A stretch of DNA of 64,000 nucleotides from Ligustrum vulgare (GCA_963555705.1 OY743171.1:25290852-25354851); one strand, 5' to 3'. Positions 35,415-46,093 are shown, numbered from the stretch's first letter. Notes: a model not told the origin generated them from the sequence alone. Program-made: numbers and translations.

Positions 35415-36182
35415 ACCAAACCGCCACCAAACCGTCATCACCAAACGCACACCACCACTGGACATTACATTGTAGATTGCCATTGCCCACTCCAAAAGCC
35501 GTCTCTGCCACTCGAACAGCGAACAACATCAACACCCAACCACCGTCTGCACCAACACCAAACCGCCACCAAACCACGCCCAAAAGTCAAAACTACTATC
35601 AGTAACCACTCAAACCGCCATTTCCCATTCCACCTTCACCCAACAAAACCCAAAACAACCACCAAAACCTAGAATAAGCTAAGCCCAAGACTTACCTCGG
35701 CCGCTACCCTATTCGCTGCTAATATCACTGGAAATCACAAAGATTCCAAGCCTCGGTTTGGCCTTGTTTTTCACACCCAAACGCACCCAGATTCCACCGC
35801 ACCATACACTGGCGCCACCGTTGCGTGGTGGCGCTATCGACGGCAGTCTAAATCGGAGAAGGGGCTCCGCCCTTCTCGTTGCTCGTCTCCCTCTCTGCTC
35901 TTTACTCTCTCTCTCTATACTGATTTTATAGAGAGAGAGAGAGAGAAAGAGATAAATAAATTTGATTTTATTTTGTTTAGTTTTGAAAAATTACATTCTA
36001 GCCCCAAGTTTTTTTAAAGTAATTAATTTCAATCCCTCAAGTTTTAAAATAGTTTAAACCGGTTCCTTCAGTTTTAAAGTTAATAATTTTAGCCCCTATT
36101 TTTAAATTACATTATTCTAGTCCTCTTTGTTTTAAATATTTAATTTTGAATTCCAAAAGTTTAAGTATTTCACCAAATTAGT
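35415..36182 (+). mobile_element. Continuation of the Tekay 3' LTR before family A
   Basis: It contains CTTACCTCGGCCGC, a short GC-rich stretch and CT- and GA-repeats facing each other (35905-35950), which could form a hairpin. Several 'TCTAGCCCCAAG' and 'AATCCCTCAAG' segments follow. All are usual in Tekay LTRs. No gene is seen. It ends with TTAGT at the family A insertion. Confidence 0.6.
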
Positions 36183-37699
36183 TGATAAGTGTATTTTATA
36201 CACTTATTTGTATGCCTAAATTAGGTGTAATTATTGTCGTTTAGGAATATTTTCTATTTAATTTGTGTTTATCGTTTACTTTTCAGAAAATATCCCAAAA
36301 GATGAAGAATTAAGTAATTAATGGAAAAATGGCACAATTGGATGTTAATTAGACCTAAATTGGACAAGTGAGGAGTTTGTGACAACAACCGGGAAACCTA
36401 CATGGTGCCAAAGAGAAGAAATCAGAGGTTGGAGGACCTAATTGAATAAATTAAGAGCTTAAATGGGCAAATCGAGAAGAAGATAAAGTTTGGGGACTAA
36501 ATTGCAACAATTGGAAGTTGATGACTGAAGGTGCAATTAAAAGTCAGGGACCAACTTGCACAGCCGGAAAGAAGATGAAGTCGCGATCGCTGGTTACACA
36601 CCAAGCGATCGCGAGATGGTTGTAAATTATAACCCGAGAGTTCTTGGGTCTTCCACGCGATCGCCGGCATTATGCCTGAGCGATCGCGCGCTTGTCCGAC
36701 TAGGCCGCAGATCAGATTTTTCTCGCGATTTTTGACAGGCTTTGGGCTTTTTGACCTAGGTTTTCTCCAAAACCTATATGTACAACACATGAGACACGAA
36801 AATCAGACCTTTGCCTCTCCATAGAACGAGCCACAATCGAGAAATCAACATCAAATTCTTGGGGAATCAAGCATCGCAGAGGGGCGTGAATTGGAGATAA
36901 TAGAAGAATCAAAACTTGGTGCAATCTTTCCATTCTTCTTTATTATTTTCAATGAACGTTATATTTTATTGTTATTTTTCTTCAATCATGATGTGTAACT
37001 AATTGCCATGTTGGGATGAACGATGTAGCCTAGTCATATTATTTTAATTCCAAATTCCGTTGTTTTAATGTTTTGTTGCATGTATTGATTTATTATTGTT
37101 CTTAATGCTTGAATTGTTTGATCACCAATTCATGATTTATTGAGTTATTTCCATAATCCGAGAGGTGAGTTAATAATTTAGAACGTGGTAATAAATCCGG
37201 TAATTGAACAAGAGATAGAGATATACTCGTGTTATTATTGCGGTCGTGTGTGAATTCTTGTGTGTTATGCATCTAGATAAGGAATATTCGGACCCTCTGT
37301 AGAGATACATGGTTGACTTATTTAGGTAGAATTGATTTAAACTCGAGAGAGGAATTTCAATATACATTAGTGAATTCGACCGAGTACATAATTAGGAAAT
37401 AGAACATGGAAGTGGAGTTAATTTAATTGGTTAGGTGAAATCGTGAATCCCAACTATTTTACAATCGTATTTGAAAACAAAAAAATTCTTTAATTTTAAA
37501 TTCTTTAGTTTAATTTCTTAGTTTTAGTTCACAATCAAAAATCCTCCTTGTCTGTTCAAATAAAGTGTAGAACTAAAATATTTCGGTAATTAATAGCAGT
37601 CCTCGTGGGACGATAATCCGGACTCCTAGGTCCACTTTATTACTTCTCACGACCCGTACACTTGCGGGGATATCTCGCATCGCGAGATATAAGTGAACA
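36183..37699 (+). mobile_element. 5' LTR of the family A element
   Basis: Starts TGATAAGTG and ends AAGTGAACA. It has a hairpin at each tip (36185-36207 and 37670-37690) and a quartet of GCGATCGC words (36583, 36605, 36657, 36680). A CTAGGTCCACTTTATTAC segment near the end also occurs, diverged, in the LTR at 15111. Promoter elements were not identified with certainty. Confidence 0.96.
36583..36687 (+). repeat. GCGATCGC quartet in the 5' LTR
   Basis: Perfect 8-bp palindromes start at 36583, 36605, 36657 and 36680 (spacings 22, 52, 23). Flanking bases extend each pair into an imperfect hairpin, e.g. TCGCGATCGCTGG with CCAAGCGATCGCGA. The 3' LTR copy is at 43748-43852. These words are far more frequent here than in the rest of the window. 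Confidence 0.92.
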
Positions 37700-37705
37700 A
37701 GTTTT

Positions 37706-37723
37706 TGGCGCCGTTGCCGGGGA
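37706..37723 (+). promoter_or_regulatory. Primer binding site, tRNA-Asp
   Basis: TGGCGCCGTTGCCGGGGA is an 18-base exact complement of the 3' end of plant tRNA-Asp including CCA. It lies 6 bases after the LTR. This primer is typical of Athila-type elements. Confidence 0.94.
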
Positions 37724-37838
37724 CTGTTAATTAATATCGATACCCATTAGTTCTTATTTTACTTTGAACTTTATTTTGCTTATTTTTATTTTTATATTAT
37801 TTTCAGTTGTTATTTTCAGTTTCTGTTTTATTTAATTT

Positions 37839-40054
37839 ATGATAAGAAGGACTAAGTCATTTGATTTGCTTCCTTTTGATACAGAAATTGAATGCACCTT
37901 TCGACAGAGGCGTAGACAACAGTTGGAAGCGAATCAACAAACAGACTTAGCCATGGCAGATGATAGAATTCAAGATAATCAGGGAAATCAACAAAATCTG
38001 CCAGCAGCTGTAAATGGACAGCAACCAAATCATGGAAGGCGTGTTTTGCGAGACTACATGGTTCCTCCTGTGGGGAACATTGGAACCTGCATTGTACCTC
38101 CTGCAATCCGAGCTAATAATTTTGAGATCAAGACTTCCTTGATATCCATGATCCAAAATTCGTGCGTTTTTCATGGATTGCCATCTGAAGATCCTCATGC
38201 GCACCTTAGGACATTTTTGGAACTATGTGATATGCAACGCACGAACAGAGTTTCAGAGGATGCAGTGAAATTAAAGCTATTCTCATTCTCTTTGGCGGAC
38301 AAAGCAAAAGCCTGGTTTTACTCTTTGCCCCTACATACAATCACCACTTTTGAAATCATGAGTTAGAAATTTGTAGATAAATTTTTCCCACCTGGCCGCA
38401 TGTCAAAGCTAAGGCGTGAGATTTTATCATTCAGCCAACAGTATGGGGAATCAATTCTTGATGCTTGGGAAAGGTTCAATGAGCTTATCAGACAGTGTCC
38501 TACCCATGGAATCGCAGATTGGATCTTAGTCCAGACATTCTACAATGGGTTGACGAATGAGAATAAAAAGTACGCTGACTCAGCAGCTGGAGGATCAGTA
38601 ATGGATATGACTTATGAAGAAGCTTCTGAGATTTTTGAGAAGATGGCTGCGAACAGTTACCAGTGGTACTCAGATAGATCTACACCAAAATCTGGAGGAA
38701 TTGTTGCAATTAATGAGATTACAGCATTAAATGCTAAGCTGGATGTTTTAACGAAGAAAATCGACAGTATGGGTGTGCAGCCAGTAAATTCAGTTCATAC
38801 AACTTTGTGTGATTTTTGTTTCGAAAATCACGCTATAAATTTCTGCCCACTTCAACAAAATCAATCAAACCCAGAACATGTCAACTTCGTAGGAAACAGG
38901 CAGTAGGGTGGTCCTTATTCACAAACATATAACCCAGAATGGAAGAATCACCCAAATTTTTCATGGTCTAACAATCAGAATGTTCAGCGGCCGCCTGGAT
39001 TTCAGCAACAGCAACAATCTCAGAAAAACATATCCGAGAACATAGAAGAGTTAATTCAGCTGGTCAAGAGTCAGAATGGTGAGATAATGAATCAAGTTGT
39101 TGAAATAAAAAAATTGAAGAAACAAATGGGAGAGCTGGCAGCTAGCAGCTCAACAAGACAGCCAGGACAGTTACCAAGAAACACTGAAATGAACCCTCGT
39201 AAGCATGTTAATGCAATAACAACGAGGAGCGGGGTTCGGCTATCTGAAGTGACTGTAGAGGATTATGAAAAGCAGAAGAACCAGAAGAAAAATGTGGTGG
39301 AAGAACAGAAAAGTGAAAAGGAGCAGGGATCAACTTCAGAAACTCAAGAAAAAGTGGAAGAAGAAGTTCGAGTTCGACCTCCAGTAAAGGCATATGTACC
39401 CCCAGTTCCTTATCCACAAAGATTGATAAAGCATCAGTTGGAGCAGCAGTTTGGAAAATTCTTGGAAATATTCAAGAAACTGCACATTAATATTCCTTTT
39501 GCTGAAGCATTGGCTCAAATGCCGCTCTACTTGAAATTCATGAAAGAGATGCTGTCAAATAAAAGGAAATTGGTTGACAATGAAATAGTAGCACTGAGTG
39601 AGAAGTGCAGCGCCATACTTCAAAAGAAATTACCACAAAAATTGACCGATCCAGGGAGTTTCTCTATCCCTTACATTATTGGTAATTTCAGTTTTGATAA
39701 TGTTTTGTGTGATCTAGGGGCCAGTGTTAATTTAATGCCTTTTTCTGTGTACAGGAAACTTGGTTTGGGGGACCCTAAACCAACCAATATCACACTGAAG
39801 CTGGCGAACAGATCAATCCAATATCCATATGGGATTGTTGAGAATGTGATTATAAAAGTAGACAAATTTTTCTTCCCAGTCGACTTTGTGATTTTGGACA
39901 TGGAAGAGGACGCCTAAATTCCCCTCATTCTTGGAAGGCCGTTCCTAGCTATTGGAAGATGCTTAATCGACATTGAAAAGGGAGAAATCATCTTTAGGGT
40001 CGAGAAGGAACAAGTCACGTTCAGCATCAAGCCAAGGCAAGATCTTGAAGTCTA
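37839..40054 (+). pseudogene. gag: Family A gag-protease, one frame with three in-frame stops
   Basis: A single frame runs from ATG 37839 to the terminal stop at 40052, with stops only at 38364 (TAG), 38904 (TAG) and 39915 (TAA) and no frameshift. The gag core includes PSEDPHAHLRTFLELCDMQ, then FSFSLADKAKAWFYSLP, FPPGRMSKLRREI and AAGGSVMDMTYEEASEIFE. A single zinc knuckle follows (CDFCFENHAINFCP). A charged linker contains a coiled-coil-like stretch. Protease has LCDLGASVNLMPFSVY with D-L-G-A-S as in Athila, then IPLILGRPFLA beyond the third stop. Both TAG codons sit where relatives have glutamine. RT does not follow. Confidence 0.92.
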
Positions 40055-40730
40055 AATGAAAGCTGCTTCAAGGTGGAGGGGGTGGTCCAGAAACCAGAAG
40101 AAAAGACCAAGCAGGGTATTAATATTAAGGAGGAGCTAAGCACAAAACATGAGTTCATAAAGGCTAAAGATGGATGGAGGGACAAAAAGGAAGAAAAGCC
40201 TAATATCCCTCAACAATTAGCTAAAAGTGAGGCTTTGGGATTTAAGAACGTGAGAAAACGAATAGAGATATGCAAGGCAGGGAATTGCAAGAAATGCAAA
40301 GCTTCAAGAGGATCATTCAAATCTCCATGATATTTACGTGCTAAAGTCGGGCTTAAGACTTAAAACGGAGCGCTTGTTGGGAGGCAACCCAATTTTTCTT
40401 CCCTTTTACTTATTACGCGTTCATTATTTATTTTAGTATTGAAATTTTAGATATATGCATTGTAGGAATTGTGTTTAAGTGTTTTGCATGTTTCATGTTT
40501 AGAACACTTGTGCATAAGAGCCTATTATTGCATATTTAGGTATGTTTTTAATTTTGCATGTTTATATTAGGCTAGGTTTTTATCGTCATTCCAAACTCAC
40601 ACACACACTAGTTTGAATCATGACGATAAGGTTTGGAAAATCATTGCATCGATCATGAAGTGATTAGGGGGATAAAAACGATTTTGAAAATCAAAAATTA
40701 GGAAAAATTTTCATTACAGCCGAGAACTAC

Positions 40731-40837
40731 GCGATCGCGTGCCACTAGGCTATGGCGATCGCGAGTTTGCAGTTAAAAATCAACAGGTTTTAAAACCTTG
40801 ACCCACGCGATCGCTGGCACTCCAGCCAGGCGATCGC
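40731..40837 (+). repeat. GCGATCGC quartet in the family A interior
   Basis: Words start at 40731, 40755, 40807 and 40830 (spacings 24, 52, 23). Sequence between the words is unrelated to that of the LTR quartet, while spacing is nearly the same. The second pair forms a strong hairpin, CCACGCGATCGCTGGC with GCCAGGCGATCGCGTGG (one bulge). Confidence 0.92.
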
Positions 40838-42420
40838 GTGGCTATACTTGACCAAATTCGGCAGTTTAAGAGTTGTTCCTCATGTTTTCAATTTCAAACA
40901 TTATAAACCCGTTTTCTCTCCCCCAATCACCTCATAGTTGATCTTACATCTTGTGTGCATGTCATCAACACTTTGTTGCATCAATATCATTGCGTACATG
41001 ACTTCACAATCCAATCAAAGGTACGTAATTCTTCACTTAAATCAATATTTACTCAAAAGTTTGAAATTTTCTTTGAGATCTTGGATTTTGAAATTGTGAA
41101 TGGTGAAGATTGGGCTTAGGTTAGATGTTGGAGAAGGTGATTTGTGGTTTAGTAGACAAAATTTTTGGTTCATTCATGCCTCCAAACCTATGCATACCCT
41201 TTGATTTTTGCAATGCACACCATGTATTTGATGAAATGCCACAAAGACATTCTAGTGCTCATTTGAGACATCCTTCCGAGCATTTATCTTCATGATATGT
41301 TTTGCATTGATTATATGTGTGTAGTTCATGAATTAGTTCACTTCATTTCACAGAATTCATCAAAACAAATTTAGCACCATGACAGCCTCAATGCAAGGCC
41401 ACTGCAGGCCAGTGCACCTGAAAATCCACTCACGTCACCAACTCTGCCATAGTTTTACATGACCCTATTGAGCTCCAAAAGACCTGAATTTTTAATATGT
41501 TGTAGACCATGCTGTGAACTTTAACATATCAAAATATGGCTCGGGAAAATTTATGTTTTTCCAGGCGATGTCAAGGCTTGAATGTGTGTGGTCGATCAAT
41601 TTTGAAAATTCAAAGTTTTGCTTTAACTTTAGTTTGGGGGTGTGGTAGTGAACTTCCATTTCTTCTTATTGGTGTTTATGTCTTCTAATGTTAATTATTT
41701 CTTATTTGCAGGGAAAACACCAGTCAAAACACGCCAACCCAATTTGAACAATACAAACAAAGGGTCGATTCATCCAATGCAGTGCTACAGGAAGCTTAAA
41801 AGAAATACATCCTCTACACTTGAGAAGTTTTCGTTCTCTTCTCTTTGTCTCGTTTTGCATTGTTGAATATTTTTAACAAACATTGAGGAAAATGTTCATT
41901 TCAAGTTTGGGGGTGAAGATTCATTACATTCCTCATTCAATTTTATTGGGATTAAAAAAAAAAAATTGAAAACTTTGTTGACATGTTTATTGCCTAGGAT
42001 GTAGTATGAATCAATTTGTATTTATGCTTGAAAAGTGGACAACATGAAAGCATGAACTTATTTTGAACTAGTTATGTTTTGCTAGATTCATACTTATTGC
42101 GCACATAGCTAGTGTTGGATAATTGCTTGTGTGAGGGATGTTATTTAATATATGTGGGGCAGATTTTATGCAATTTGAACTTAGAAATGACTTGAAAATC
42201 CCTGAACTTAGATCATAAGATATCCCACCCCTAAATTAGAACCAATCATGCTAAAAGGCAAGTTTGGGGGTAAAATGGTTGGAATTTGTGTGTATTGATG
42301 GTTGGAAGTCTGTGGTTCTTGGTTTTGCACTTTAGTCATTACAGTTTGGTCAACGAGTATAAACCATTTCCAGCATAAAAACAGAAAAATGCTGAAGGTC
42401 TTATTTCGCTCTTCAAATGC

Positions 42421-42713
42421 CTTTTTGACTCGAGTAAGTAAGTCCGAGGGGTCTTTCAGACCTGGTGCCCTAAAGACAACTGGCTTGGGAGTCATCGACC
42501 TAAAGCTCGCTACAGGGGTCAATTAGAAAGCAAGTACGGAGAGTGGACTTACACATAAGACATTATAACATCTTTAACTTTTCTGTTTAAGCCTTTATGA
42601 CTCGGGCAAGTACGTCTGAGGGGTTCTTTGAACCTGGTACCCTAAAACCGTCTGGTTTGGGAGTCGCCGATCTAAAAGCCCGCTACAGGGGTTATATAGA
42701 AAGCAAGTATGAA
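42421..42713 (+). repeat. Duplicated conserved block in the family A interior
   Basis: Two copies of a block of about 120 bp, with equivalent positions about 172 bp apart (42421-42537, 42593-42713). Shared landmarks are GACTCG, then GAGGGGT, CCTGGT..CCCTAAA, TTGGGAGTC, CGCTACAGGGGT and AGAAAGCAAGTA. The minus-strand family A element 2 also has two copies (17369-17465, 17521-17635). Conservation between a young and a much older element suggests a cis-acting RNA or DNA function. Confidence 0.82.
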
Positions 42714-43330
42714 AAGTTCTACACAAAGATGGTAAAAGACAGGGACAATTAAAAGAAAAAGTCGTCCAATAAAAAAATAATAAAAAATAAATAAATAAAA
42801 AAATTATTGTATGGTATAAGCTTTGTTGACTGAGCTGTGGTGGTTGAGGTTGTAGAATTGGGGACTGCTTTCTTTTGATTTGTCATGCACGCATATTTCT
42901 GATTCTGATTACCTTGTATGGAAAAAGCAAAGAATATTTTTAGAACCCACATAGATAAAAACCCGGGATGTGAGAGAAAAGCAGAAAGTGGTGATCATCC
43001 ATGAGCGCTGAAAGGAATCTCATTAGAAATCATAGATTGACCACATGGGATTCGGGCTTGATTGTGCATAATGAGCCACACAGTGTTGAGCACATCTTTT
43101 GCATAAGTATGCGTTTGACATTGGCTATTCACACACACACTAACACTTGAAAATCCGGCAGATATAACTAGAAATTATTTTGCGTTGTTGTTCATAACTC
43201 TTGCTTAAAGTTTGAATTGATTTGGACTATTGAGGCATATGGTAAACATGTTGACAAAACAAAAATATTTGTTCTCTTATTTCTTCGATTTTTGTAGTTT
43301 AGTTTAAATTTTTCGAGGACGAACAATAGT

Positions 43331-43347
43331 TCTAGTTTGGGGGTATT
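43331..43347 (+). promoter_or_regulatory. Polypurine tract region of family A
   Basis: TAGTTTGGGGGTATT directly before the TGATAAG start of the 3' LTR. The minus-strand relatives have the equivalent at 16738-16755 and 20539-20556. Confidence 0.85.
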
Positions 43348-44864
43348 TGATAAGTGTATTTTATACACTTATTTGTATGCCTAAATTAGGTGTAATTATT
43401 GTCGTTTAGGAATATTTTCTATTTAATTTGTGTTTATCGTTTACTTTTCAGAAAATATCCCAAAAGATGAAGAATGAAGCAATTAATGGAAAAATGGCAC
43501 AATTGGATGTTAATTAGAGCTAAATTGGACAAGTGAGGAGTTTGTGACAACAACCGGAAAACCTACATGGTGCCAAAGAGAAGAAATCAGAGGTTGGAGG
43601 ACCTAATTGAATAAATTAAGAGCTTAAATGGGCAAATCGAGAAGAAGATAAAGTTTGGGGACTAAATTGCAACAATTGGAAGTTGATGACTGAAGGTGAA
43701 ATTAAAAGTCAGGAACCAACTTGCACAGCCGGAAAGAAGATGAAGTCGCGATCGCTGGTTACACACCAAGCGATCGCGAGATGGTTGTAAATTATAACCC
43801 GAGAGTTCTTGGGTCTTCCACGCGATCGCCGGCATTACGCCTGAGCGATCGCGCGCTTGTCCGACTGGGCCGCAGATCAGATTTTTCTCGCGATTTTTGA
43901 CAGGCTTTGGGCTTTTTGACCTAGGTTTTCTCCAAAACCTATATGTAAAACACATGAGGCACGAAAATCAGACCTTTGCCTCTCCATAGAACGAGCCAGA
44001 ATCGAGAAATCAACATCAAATTCTTAGGGAATCAAGCATCGCAGAGGGGCGTGAATTGGAGATAATAGAAGAATCAAAACTTGGTGCAATCTTTCCATTC
44101 TTCTTTATTATTTTCAATGAACGTTATATTTTATTGTTATTGTTCTTCAATCATGATGTGTAACTAATTGCCATGTTGGGATGAACGATGTAGCCTAGTC
44201 ATATTATTTTAATTCCAAATTCCGTTGTTTTAATGTTTTGTTGCATGTATTGATTTATTATTGTTCTTAATGCTTGAATTGTTTGATCACCAATTCATGA
44301 TTTATTGAGTTATTTCCATAATCCGAGAGGTGAGTTAATAATTTAGAACGTGGTAATAAATCCGGTAATTGAACAAGAGATAGAGATATACTCGTGTTAT
44401 TATTGCGGTCGTGTGTGAATTCTTGTGTGTTATGCATCTAGATAAGGAATATTCGGACCCTCTGTAGAGATACATGGTTGACTTATTTAGGTAGAATTGA
44501 TTTAAACTCGAGAGAGGAATTTCAATATACATTAGTGAATTCGACCGAGTACATAATTAGGAAATAGAACATGGAAGTGGAGTTAATTTAATTGGTTAGG
44601 TGAAATCGTGAATCCCAACTATTTTACAATCGTATTTGAAAACAAAAAAATTCTTTAATTTTAAATTCTTTAGTTTAATTTCTTAGTTTTAGTTCACAAT
44701 CAAAAATCCTCCTTGTCTGTTCAAATAAAGTGTAGAACTAAAATATTTCGGTAATTAATAGCAGTCCTCGTGGGACGATAATCCGGACTCCTAGGTCCAC
44801 TTTATTACTTCTCACGACCCGTACACTTGCGGGGATATCTCGCATCGCGAGATATAAGTGAACA
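43348..44864 (+). mobile_element. 3' LTR of the family A element
   Basis: 1517 bp, the same length as the 5' LTR with no indels noticed. Hand-counted differences include positions in the segments 43475-43560, 43699-43718, 43846-43870 and 43945-44030. All hairpins and GCGATCGC words are intact. It is followed by ATAGT. Confidence 0.96.
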
Positions 44865-45759
44865 ATAGTCCCCAGGTTTCAGTTATTAATAAATCAGCCC
44901 CTGGAGTTCTTGTTCCTCACACCCAACCCACTAATTTCAAAAAGTCTATTTCAGTTCTTAAACTTTTCAATTTCAGTTTTATTAAATTTTCAATTAAGTC
45001 CCTAAATTTGACTTTATCATTTTTTTAAACTTTAAAATTTCGAAATACTAATTCAATGCTTATTTCCTATTTTGGCTAGATGAAACGTACGGACGATTAA
45101 GAGATTGAGGTTACTTCCCACTACACTTTATACGTGACTTGAGATAAATTGAGGTAGATTTGCCCCCCCCCCCCCCCACTAATTAATTTATATTGTAATT
45201 GCATGTGTTATGTGGATTTATGTGATTTATATGCTTAATTGTATGAGACAAGACAAGAATATCTCTTATGAGATAAGAAGAGAAATTTATGTTATGCATA
45301 TAATAACTTAAATGATTTATATGCATAAGACAAGAATATGTTCATATTGCACTCACTATGTGATGCCTATGATTAAGAAGAGAATGTCACTGTATTATTT
45401 GCATAATTACGTGTTTAATTATCTGGTAAATTATTTATTGGCGATGAGTCTACTGAGTATTTCTTTTGACAACATTTGTAGATTTCGAAGACCGTGGCAA
45501 ATAAATGGCAACGATGGCAAACATAAATTTTAAGTTTATTTTGAAAGTCATGTTTATTGAACGTTATTAATTCAACTTGTTGAGATTTGGAATTTCATGG
45601 AATTTTTTAAAGTAAATTTATTTAAATTTGAGTTACCGTTGCTAATTTTCAAATAAATGTGATATTTAAAATTTAGTTTATTCCAACAATATTTTGTTAA
45701 ATAGTTAGTTTTAAATGATGACGTGGCATTCCGAGTTTTACGGAATTTGAGGCGTTACA
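44865..45759 (+). mobile_element. End of the Tekay 3' LTR
   Basis: The LTR resumes after family A. It contains 'CCCCTGGAGTT' and 'TCCCTAAATTTGAC' segments, a C15 homopolymer at 45163-45177, an AT-rich stretch, and the end GACGTGGCATTCCGAG...GGCGTTACA. No gene is visible; an ORF at 45312-45533 has no recognisable domain. Confidence 0.8.
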
Positions 45760-45764
45760 TTTTC

Positions 45765-46088
45765 TCTCTAGAAAAAGGAGTATTCCTTTTTTTGTTCTTC
45801 AAGAACACCAATTCCGAACTTATCAAATATTGTGAAATATTTGTAGCGTTCCAATCAGAAACTTATCAAGGACCTTGACATTCCTTTTGGCATTTCGAAT
45901 ACCTCGGTTCTTCAGTTCGCATAGTCTAATCTTCACGTCGTGATTGTTGGATCAAGATCCTATCGTCCATTATATCCTTTTTTCTGTTATTTTGTTTCTT
46001 GTTTCTTGTGGTTGTTGCTGAATTTAGATCTTTGCTATTGTTGTGTCGTTATTCCGCATTTTTGTCGCGTTTCCCGAGTGGAATCGCA
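45765..46088 (+). mobile_element. 5' LTR of chromovirus R, second part
   Basis: This aligns with 48683-49009: TCTCTAGAAAAAGGAG, GTTCTTCAAGAACACCAAT, ACCTCGGTTCTTCA, then TTTCCCGAGTGGAATCGCA. It ends CA at 46088. It joins 23690-23826 when the Tekay is ignored. Confidence 0.9.
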
Positions 46089-46093
46089 TAAGG

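Larger units (their letters stand above)
40055..43347 (+). other. 3.3-kb noncoding interior of family A
   Basis: Where a complete Athila has RT, RNase H and integrase there is no pol. In order it holds: a GTTGGGAGGCAACCC motif (about 40374-40392), a GCGATCGC quartet (40731-40837), a possible splice donor AAAGGTACGTAAT near 41020, TGCA words (41392-41416), a duplicated block (42421-42713) and the polypurine tract. The order from the GGGAGGCAACCC motif onward is shared with 16738-18933 on the minus strand, apart from the GCGATCGC words. Small ORFs at 40073 and 41642 lack recognisable domains. Confidence 0.82.
36183..44864 (+). mobile_element. Complete family A element, gag-protease only (TR-GAG-like)
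   Basis: An 8682-bp element with two 1517-bp LTRs, a tRNA-Asp primer site, a gag-protease frame and a polypurine tract. The 3.3 kb between protease and 3' LTR contains no RT, RNase H or integrase. The flanks are TTAGT (36178-36182) and ATAGT (44865-44869), a 5-bp duplication with one mismatch. By hand count the LTRs differ at about 13 positions (under 1%), so the insertion is young. Gag and protease are of Athila type. Terminal-repeat elements with only gag are known in plants as TR-GAG. Movement would need enzymes from a complete relative. Confidence 0.93.
23827..45759 (+). mobile_element. Tekay-like element carrying several nested insertions
   Basis: It starts TGTAGCGATTGAG at 23827 and ends GGCGTTACA at 45759. 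It is flanked by TTTTC on both sides (23822-23826 and 45760-45764), a perfect 5-bp target duplication. The uninterrupted target is seen at 48678-48690. The element itself keeps only about 160 bp of 5' LTR, an unrecognised interior, a broken integrase with chromodomain and a 3' LTR. The 3' LTR holds a fold-back transposon, a tandem duplication and the family A element. Most of the 21.9 kb is therefore younger insertions. Confidence 0.87.
26868..45759 (+). mobile_element. 3' LTR of the nested Tekay, interrupted several times
   Basis: LTR-derived pieces are 26868-27030, probably 35415-36182, and 44865-45759. The first matches the 5' LTR, and the last ends GGCGTTACA at the target duplication. The middle pieces have the 'TTACATTCTAGCCCC' and 'CAATCCCTCAAG' wording common to Tekay LTRs, plus a CT/GA-rich tract near 35900. 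No coding sequence belongs to this LTR. Confidence 0.72.

Noticed and set aside
27341..35672. Many ORFs encoding P/T/H-rich, F/S-rich or G/V-rich peptides
   Set aside because: They are translations of CCCACCC/GGGTGGG arrays on both strands, lack domains, and recur only because of the tandem duplication.
36183..37699. LTR ORFs on the minus strand (e.g. 36497-36790, 37170-37367) as genes
   Set aside because: They recur at identical offsets in the other LTR only because the LTRs are copies; no domain or start context supports them.
36583..40837. GCGATCGC words as evidence of cyanobacterial (HIP1) DNA
   Set aside because: They sit inside a plant LTR element with a tRNA-Asp primer site; the rest of the window has no bacterial features.
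45163..45177. C15 run as a functional element
   Set aside because: A homopolymer of uncertain length in decayed LTR sequence; likely slippage or sequencing uncertainty.
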